64,000 nucleotides of DNA from Buchnera aphidicola (Pterocallis alni) (lineage in GTDB: Bacteria; Pseudomonadota; Gammaproteobacteria; Enterobacterales; Enterobacteriaceae). The translations under genes were made by a program, and so were the position numbers. Below, piece after piece: positions 58,498 through 64,000 of this stretch. Under the pieces are notes generated by a model. The model had not been told where the DNA came from and made no database searches. It saw only the letters and a program-made list of their open reading frames with translations. The stretch is from assembly GCF_964059075.1 (NCBI RefSeq), contig NZ_OZ060377.1, forward strand, positions 248,001 to 312,000. The letters are read 5' to 3'. Every line of letters begins with the position of its first letter. The stretch's first letter is position 1.

Positions 58498-60324
58498 ATG
58501 ATTAAAAATATTAAAAATATAGCTATTGTTGCACATATTGATCATGGAAAAACAACTTTATTAAACAAATTATTAGAACAATTTCATTTAACACCAAGTA
58601 CCAATAAGTCTATTCCATATAATATGGATTTTCACGATTTAGAAAAAGAAAAAGGAATTACTATTTTATCTAAAAATACTGCAATTGAATTTGAAAATTA
58701 TAGAATTAATATCATTGATACTCCTGGACATGCAGATTTTGGAGGTGAAGTAGAAAGAATTATGTCTATGGTAGATTCAGTATTATTAATAGTAGATGCA
58801 GTAGATGGACCCATGCCACAAACAAGATTTGTTACAAAAAAAGCATTTTTAAATAATCTTAACCCAATTGTTGTAATTAATAAAATAGATCGAAAAAATG
58901 CTAGACCAGATTGGGTAATAGAAAAAATATTTGATTTATTTATTACTTTAGATGCTACAGAAAACCAATTAGACTTTCCAATAGTTTATACCTCAGCAAC
59001 ATTAGGAAAATCTGGAACAGAATATGATAATATGCAAAATAATATGTCTGTACTAATGCATACTATCATTACACATACTCCAAACCCTAAAGTAAAGAAA
59101 AATGGGAATTTACAAATTCAAATATCACAAATAGAATATGATAATTATTTAGGAAGCATTGGTATTGGTAAAATTAACAATGGATCTATAAAAATTAATC
59201 AACCAGTTGCTATAATTAACAAGAAAAAAAACATACAATACAGTAAAATAGGAAAAATATTAAAGTACTCAGGACTACAAAAAATAGAAATACAGTCTGC
59301 ATGCGCTGGAGAAATAATAGCTATTACCGGATTAAATGATTTAAATATTTCTGATACAATATGTGAAATAGATCACATCAATCCTTTACCTCCAGTAAAT
59401 ATTGATCCACCAACAGTAAATATGTTATTTTCAGTGAATACTTCCCCTTTCTGTGGGAAAGAAGGAAAATACATAAACTCCAATGCTATTTATAATAGAT
59501 TAAAAAAAGAATCAATGTACAATATAGCAATGAAAGTAAAAAAAACTAAATCTTCTAATATATTTTCTGTATCAGGAAGGGGAGAATTACATTTATCCAT
59601 ATTAATTGAAAATATGCGTAGAGAGGGTTTTGAAATAGAAGTATCAAGACCAACAATTATATTTAAAACACATAACAATATCGAAACAGAACCATTTGAA
59701 ACAGTTATTATCAATATTGAAAATCGCCATCAAGGTATCATTATGGAATATATAGGAGAAAGACAAGGAAAATTAACGAATATGGTGAATAACCATCAAT
59801 ACGGAAGAACTGATTTAGAATACATTATATCTAGTAGAGCATTAATAGGGTTCAGAAGTAAATTCATGAATCTTACCTCTGGAACAGGAATATTCCATTC
59901 ATCTTTCTTACACTATGATAAAACACAATCAAAAAACATTGGACAAAGAAAAAATGGAGTATTAATATCCAATGGAACAGGAGTAGCAACAGGATTTGCA
60001 TTATTTAATTTACAAGAAAGAGGACAATTATTTATCAATCATGCTGAAAAGGTTTATCAAGGACAAATCATAGGAATACACAATCGATCTAATGATTTAA
60101 CTGTAAATTGTTTAATTGGAAAAAAACTCACTAATATGAGAGCATCAGGTTCAGATGAAGCAATATCTTTAACTCCTATTACAAAGATGACATTAGAACA
60201 ATCATTAGGGTTTATTAATGATGATGAATTAGTAGAAATTACTCCTTCTTCTATCCGAATTAGAAAAAAATTCTTAAATGAGAATGACAGAAAAGTAGCT
60301 ATTCGAAATTTAAAAATAAATTAA
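58498..60324 (+). CDS. typA: TypA/BipA ribosome-associated GTPase
   Basis: A translational GTPase of 608 residues (E. coli 607). The G domain has AHIDHGKTTL, DTPGHADFGGEVER and NKIDR. EF-Tu-like domain II, two EF-G-like domains and the unique C-terminal domain (GFRSKFMNLTSGTG, NRSNDLTVNCLIGKKLTNMRASG) are complete. It acts in ribosome assembly and stress. It converges on gmk, 11 bp away. Confidence 0.97.
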   Translation: MIKNIKNIAIVAHIDHGKTTLLNKLLEQFHLTPSTNKSIPYNMDFHDLEKEKGITILSKNTAIEFENYRINIIDTPGHADFGGEVERIMSMVDSVLLIVDAVDGPMPQTRFVTKKAFLNNLNPIVVINKIDRKNARPDWVIEKIFDLFITLDATENQLDFPIVYTSATLGKSGTEYDNMQNNMSVLMHTIITHTPNPKVKKNGNLQIQISQIEYDNYLGSIGIGKINNGSIKINQPVAIINKKKNIQYSKIGKILKYSGLQKIEIQSACAGEIIAITGLNDLNISDTICEIDHINPLPPVNIDPPTVNMLFSVNTSPFCGKEGKYINSNAIYNRLKKESMYNIAMKVKKTKSSNIFSVSGRGELHLSILIENMRREGFEIEVSRPTIIFKTHNNIETEPFETVIINIENRHQGIIMEYIGERQGKLTNMVNNHQYGRTDLEYIISSRALIGFRSKFMNLTSGTGIFHSSFLHYDKTQSKNIGQRKNGVLISNGTGVATGFALFNLQERGQLFINHAEKVYQGQIIGIHNRSNDLTVNCLIGKKLTNMRASGSDEAISLTPITKMTLEQSLGFINDDELVEITPSSIRIRKKFLNENDRKVAIRNLKIN

Positions 60325-60335
60325 TTTAATATAAG

Positions 60336-60965
60336 TTAGTATGTTTTTTTTAACAATTCTGTAATAATATGATTATATTTTTTTTTCTGATAACAACAAG
60401 ATAGTCTGGTAGCATTAACAATGCTAACTAAATTTAATACCGAAGAATGAAAATTATCATTAATAATTAAATAATCATATTCTAAATAATGTTGTATTTC
60501 ATGAACAGCTTGTTTCATTCTATGATTAATTACACAATAACTATCTTGCCCCCTATTTTTTAATCTAACATATAATTCTTGTATAGAAGGTGGTAATATA
60601 AAAATACTCTTATAAAATTGTACCTTATTTCGAATTTGTTTTGCTCCTTGCCAATCAATATCTAAAAAAACATCTAAGCCTTTAGATAAAAAACTATTAA
60701 TTACTTTATAAGAAGTACCATAATAATTGTTAAATACTTTAGCATACTCTAAAAAATATTTTTTGTTAATCATATATTCAAATTTTTCTTTAGAAATAAA
60801 ATAGTAATGTTTACCATGATATTCACCAGGTCTTATTTTACGAGTAGTATAAGATATAGAAATAACAATATCTAATAACAACTTATTATTTAGTATATAT
60901 TGTATTAGAGTAGATTTTCCTGCCCCACTGGGAGCAGAAATAATAAAAAGAATACCATTAGCCAT
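60336..60965 (-). CDS. gmk: Guanylate kinase
   Basis: It phosphorylates GMP to GDP. It has 209 residues (E. coli 207). The P-loop SAPSGAGKST is at about 9-18; TTRKIRPGEYHGKHYYF and DIDWQGAKQIR form the GMP-binding region. Full length with good identity. The rpoZ-spoT genes that follow gmk in E. coli are not adjacent here. Confidence 0.97.
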   Translation of the reverse strand: MANGILFIISAPSGAGKSTLIQYILNNKLLLDIVISISYTTRKIRPGEYHGKHYYFISKEKFEYMINKKYFLEYAKVFNNYYGTSYKVINSFLSKGLDVFLDIDWQGAKQIRNKVQFYKSIFILPPSIQELYVRLKNRGQDSYCVINHRMKQAVHEIQHYLEYDYLIINDNFHSSVLNLVSIVNATRLSCCYQKKKYNHIITELLKKTY

Positions 60966-61066
60966 AATGTTTTTAAAATAAATATATGAATATTATATAA
61001 AGTGTACATTTATAAATATAATAGTGTGTTAATAAAAATATTTTTCAATATTTTAAAAATTTAATT

Positions 61067-62044
61067 TTAAACAGTACACATAAAAAAACGACTATTTTTA
61101 TCATTTACAATACGAAAAATATTACTACAAATTTTTTTTTCATTTAATACACACTGTATAATAAATATACTTTTTTTCAGATGTACAAAAAATAATATAT
61201 TTCCTAATTTTTCCCAACCAAATCCGTTATATATTTCAATACAATCCAAAATATCAAATTTAATGCACGATATACCAATTAAGCAATATAATCTTTTTTT
61301 ATTAAGTTTACGAAAATATATTTTAGAAATAGACTCTTGACCACAATAACAACCTTTATTGAAATGTATTCCCTGTAGTAAATCTAAATTTAATTCTTGA
61401 GGAAAAAATTTTTTAATAACTTTTTTATTCCATACAGGGAATCCAGATAAAATATCTAAAATAAACCATGTATTTTTAACCTTTTTAATATTTTTATGTA
61501 ATAAAAATTTTTTTAAATGTATATAATCTGAACGATATAAAAATATTAAAAATCGCGGTTGAATATCATTAATACATAGTATAATGGTTTTATTAATATA
61601 CATCACTGAAGAATATAAACTCGGTTTATATTTAAAATAATCCATTAAAATATCTTGAGATTTACTACCCATTAAAGCTAACAAATAAACATCTTTCATT
61701 TTTTGTATGTCAATTTTTGAAAAAATAGAATATTTCTTCAATTCTTGCATTTGTACATTACATATTTCATTCGGTTGAATATATATATACCCTAATTGAA
61801 AATGTAGTATACGAAAGACAGAACATACTTTCCCATTAGCATAACAATGGGCAGAAATCATATGATTATATAATTTAAGATAAGATATATCTAGAGTGCA
61901 TTGACCTTGTAAATACTTTTCATGATCTTTCCCTAATACTTGCACTACAGATAAATCACGTAATACCTCAAAAGAACAATTATTCTTTAAAAAATAATCA
62001 ATATCTAATAACATAAATATACTTATTAACAATTCATAAGACAT
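61067..62044 (-). CDS. ygfZ: YgfZ, folate-binding iron-sulfur maintenance protein
   Basis: A GcvT-like, tetrahydrofolate-binding protein that supports MiaB and other Fe-S enzymes. It has 325 residues (E. coli 326). The signature K-G-C-Y-x-G-Q is present as FNKGCYCGQE, and the N-terminal KYLQGQCTLDIS block matches. The ATG at 62044 lacks a ribosome site; the ATG ten codons later (62014) is an alternative. It is divergent from prfB as in E. coli ygfZ-type neighbourhoods. Confidence 0.92.
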   Translation of the reverse strand: MSYELLISIFMLLDIDYFLKNNCSFEVLRDLSVVQVLGKDHEKYLQGQCTLDISYLKLYNHMISAHCYANGKVCSVFRILHFQLGYIYIQPNEICNVQMQELKKYSIFSKIDIQKMKDVYLLALMGSKSQDILMDYFKYKPSLYSSVMYINKTIILCINDIQPRFLIFLYRSDYIHLKKFLLHKNIKKVKNTWFILDILSGFPVWNKKVIKKFFPQELNLDLLQGIHFNKGCYCGQESISKIYFRKLNKKRLYCLIGISCIKFDILDCIEIYNGFGWEKLGNILFFVHLKKSIFIIQCVLNEKKICSNIFRIVNDKNSRFFMCTV

Positions 62045-62132
62045 TATATATTAATTATATTATTAAAATAATATCATCAACAATATATTTTAAATATAGA
62101 ATATTAGAAATTGCAATAATATAGGTCAAGAT

Positions 62133-63233
62133 ATGGTTAATACCATGCATATGTTCCCTGAAACCATAAATAAATTAATAAAAAAAATTAACAATATAAA
62201 AAATATATTACAATATGATAAAAAAAAAAAAAGAATAATAGAAATAAAAAACATTTTACACTCTATCTCTTTACAAGAAAATAAAAAAAATATTAAAAAA
62301 ATAAAACAAGAAAAGTCAAAAATAAAAAAAATTCTTACAGAAATTAAATCTTGTTCAATAAATATACAAAATATTAATCAACTCATACAATTATCTATCC
62401 AATTACAAGATACTAGTGTAGTACAAGATATTAATTTAGAAATAAAAAAAATAAAAAAACAATTAAAAAAAATAGAAATATATAATTTATTAAAAAAAAA
62501 ATATGATTATTGTAATTGCTATCTTGATATACAATCTGGATCAGGAGGTATAGATGCTCAAGATTGGTCTAAAATACTACTTAGAATGTATTTAAAATGG
62601 ACCGATAAAAAAGGATTTAAAACAGAAATAATACAAAAAACACCAGGAGAAACGGCGGGAATTAAATATGCTACTATTAAAATCATTGGAAAATATGCAT
62701 TTGGATGGTTAAGAACTGAAACAGGAATTCATAGGTTAATTCGAAAAAGTCCATTCAATTCTGGAAACAGAAGGCATACATCATTTAGTTCTGTATTTGT
62801 ATATCCAGAAATAAATAACAAAATAAAAATAAAAATTCAACCATCAGATTTAAGAATAGATGTATATAGAGCATCAGGTTGTGGAGGACAACATGTAAAT
62901 AGAACAGAATCTGCTGTACGTATTACTCATATACCAACATCAACAGTAACACAATGCCAGAACGAAAGATCTCAACACCAAAATAAAGAACAAGCAATGA
63001 AACAAATGAAACTAAAATTATATAAAATAGAAATGCAAAAAAAGAATGATATCAAACAACATATAGAAAATACCAAATCAACTATAGGTTGGGGGAATCA
63101 AATTAGATCTTATGTACTAGATAATTCGAGAGTTAAAGATTTAAGAACAGGGATAGAAAGTAGAAATATACAATCTGTACTAAACGGAAATCTAGATTCT
63201 TTTATTGAAAAAAGTTTACAAATAGGATTATAA
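62133..63233 (+). CDS. prfB: Peptide chain release factor 2, without programmed frameshift
   Basis: RF2 ends translation at UGA and UAA. It has 366 residues (E. coli 365). SPF, the tripeptide anticodon, is at 206-208, and GGQ at 251-253; the residue before GGQ is Cys where E. coli has Ala. The position equivalent to residue 246 is Ala. The E. coli CUU-UGA-C frameshift site is replaced by in-frame codons at about codons 25-29, so no autoregulatory frameshift is needed. A 13-A tract (62220-62232) follows directly. An AGG ribosome site lies seven bases before the ATG. Followed by lysS as in E. coli. Confidence 0.97.
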   Translation: MVNTMHMFPETINKLIKKINNIKNILQYDKKKKRIIEIKNILHSISLQENKKNIKKIKQEKSKIKKILTEIKSCSINIQNINQLIQLSIQLQDTSVVQDINLEIKKIKKQLKKIEIYNLLKKKYDYCNCYLDIQSGSGGIDAQDWSKILLRMYLKWTDKKGFKTEIIQKTPGETAGIKYATIKIIGKYAFGWLRTETGIHRLIRKSPFNSGNRRHTSFSSVFVYPEINNKIKIKIQPSDLRIDVYRASGCGGQHVNRTESAVRITHIPTSTVTQCQNERSQHQNKEQAMKQMKLKLYKIEMQKKNDIKQHIENTKSTIGWGNQIRSYVLDNSRVKDLRTGIESRNIQSVLNGNLDSFIEKSLQIGL

Positions 63234-63240
63234 AAATTAT

Positions 63241-64000
63241 ATGTATGTATGTAAAAAAAATATTGATAAAAAAAACAATATCAATTATGAACACGAATAC
63301 GAAATTAGAAAAAAAAAACTCAACAAAATTAAAAAAAACGGATTTAACTTTCCAAATAATTTTAAACCTAATATTAATATATCATCTATTAATAAAAAAT
63401 ATTCTAATAAAACAAATACACAATTAACAAAAATTAACATTACAGTACAAATTGCTGGTCGTATCATGAAACAGCGTATTATGGGTAAAGCTTCTTTTAT
63501 AACTATCCAAGATATGCAAGGAGAAATCCAAATATATATATCAGAAAAAAAAATATCTTTTAATTTTTATCATCAACAATTTAAAAAATGGGATATAGGA
63601 GATATTATATCTGTTTATGGAAAAATTTTTAAAACAAAAACAGGTCAACTTTCTATTTATTGTTATAAAACAAATTTATTATCAAAATCTATACAACCAT
63701 TTCCAGATAAATTCCATGGTTTAATTAATAAAGAGATACGATACAGAAAAAGATATCTAGATTTATTATTTAATAAAAATACCATTAATAATTTTATTAA
63801 AAGATCCAATATATTAATGATTATTCGCGAATTTATGAATAAAAATCAATTTTTAGAAGTTGAAACACCCATGTTACAAAGTATACCAGGAGGAGCAAAA
63901 GCAGAACCATTTATTACACATCACAAGACTTTAAATATAACAATGTATTTAAGAATTGCTCCAGAATTATATTTAAAAAAATTAATAATTGGTGGATTTG
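63241..64000 (+). CDS. lysS: Lysyl-tRNA synthetase, 5' part (runs off the window)
   Basis: A class IIb aaRS whose first 253 codons are in the window and whose frame is open to the edge. The OB-fold has QIAGRIMKQRIMGKASFITI and FKTKTGQLSIY; motif 1 and the following core read EIRYRKRYLDLL, FLEVETPMLQSIPGGA, AEPFITHH and MYLRIAPELYLKKL, all closely matching E. coli LysS. The start at 63241 is seven bases after the prfB stop. The N-terminal 40 residues are Lys/Asn-rich and drifted. Confidence 0.96.
   Translation, partial: MYVCKKNIDKKNNINYEHEYEIRKKKLNKIKKNGFNFPNNFKPNINISSINKKYSNKTNTQLTKINITVQIAGRIMKQRIMGKASFITIQDMQGEIQIYISEKKISFNFYHQQFKKWDIGDIISVYGKIFKTKTGQLSIYCYKTNLLSKSIQPFPDKFHGLINKEIRYRKRYLDLLFNKNTINNFIKRSNILMIIREFMNKNQFLEVETPMLQSIPGGAKAEPFITHHKTLNITMYLRIAPELYLKKLIIGGF

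Noticed and set aside
63245-63427. 60-codon plus-strand frame after prfB
   Set aside because: It overlaps the true lysS start in another frame; the lysS frame (from 63241) has unmistakable homology and stays open to the window edge.

Overview
The window is a stretch of a very AT-rich, strongly reduced gammaproteobacterial chromosome. It most resembles Buchnera aphidicola, the obligate nutritional symbiont of aphids. The evidence is the Escherichia coli-like order of short gene blocks, Lys/Asn/Ile-rich proteins with long A tracts, single-copy housekeeping genes, no mobile elements and no CRISPR. A type II dehydroquinase (AroQ) replaces the type I enzyme of E. coli, and a leucine operon is present. 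The assignment is an inference from protein and gene-order recognition; no database search was run. I recognise about 56 protein genes and nine tRNAs, and the window ends inside lysS.

Layout. 0.1-3.4 kb: htpX, yoaE (TerC/CBS) and tsaB. 3.5-8.2 kb: leuABCD on the minus strand, inserted between tsaB and the minCDE operon (8.3-10.1 kb). 10.3-10.8 kb: tRNA-Leu(UAA), tRNA-Cys and tRNA-Ser(UGA). 11.2-18.3 kb: rluC, rpmF, fabD, fabG, acpP, tmk, holB, tatD, ptsG. 18.6-24.0 kb (minus): asnS, trhO, valS. 24.4 kb: argI. 25.7-39.6 kb (minus): deaD, pnp, rpsO, truB, rbfA, infB, nusA, tRNA-Leu(GAG), secG, ftsH, rlmE, greA. 39.7-41.8 kb: ibaG, rplU, rpmA, obgE. 41.9-42.7 kb (minus): rpsI, rplM. 42.9-47.9 kb: pheA, ffh, rpsP, rimM, rplS, aroQ. 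48.3-52.6 kb: rluD (minus), alaS, csrA, tRNA-Ser(GCU), tRNA-Arg(ACG). 52.6-53.6 kb (minus): rpiA, tRNA-Gln, tRNA-Leu(UAG), tRNA-Met. 53.8-64 kb: glnS, eno, a polA remnant holding only the 5' nuclease, engB (minus), typA, gmk and ygfZ (minus), prfB and partial lysS.

How the genes work together. Most encode information processing: aminoacyl-tRNA synthetases, ribosomal proteins, translation factors, ribosome assembly GTPases, RNA modification and RNA decay. The metabolic genes fit a symbiont that feeds its host: leuABCD (leucine), argI (arginine), pheA and aroQ (phenylalanine and the shikimate route), with glucose uptake by PtsG and glycolysis and pentose steps by Eno and RpiA. MinCDE and FtsH remain for division and membrane quality control.

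No undescribed system is evident. The points worth a second look are signs of reductive evolution. These are genes missing from conserved positions (trmD, rne, glmM/folP, murA, pyrG, plsX/fabH/fabF), an RF2 gene without its programmed frameshift, PheA with an eroded feedback site, in-frame A16 tracts in three genes, TTG starts on leuD, ftsH, pnp and the polA remnant, and well-kept stem-loops between convergent genes and between rpsO and pnp.
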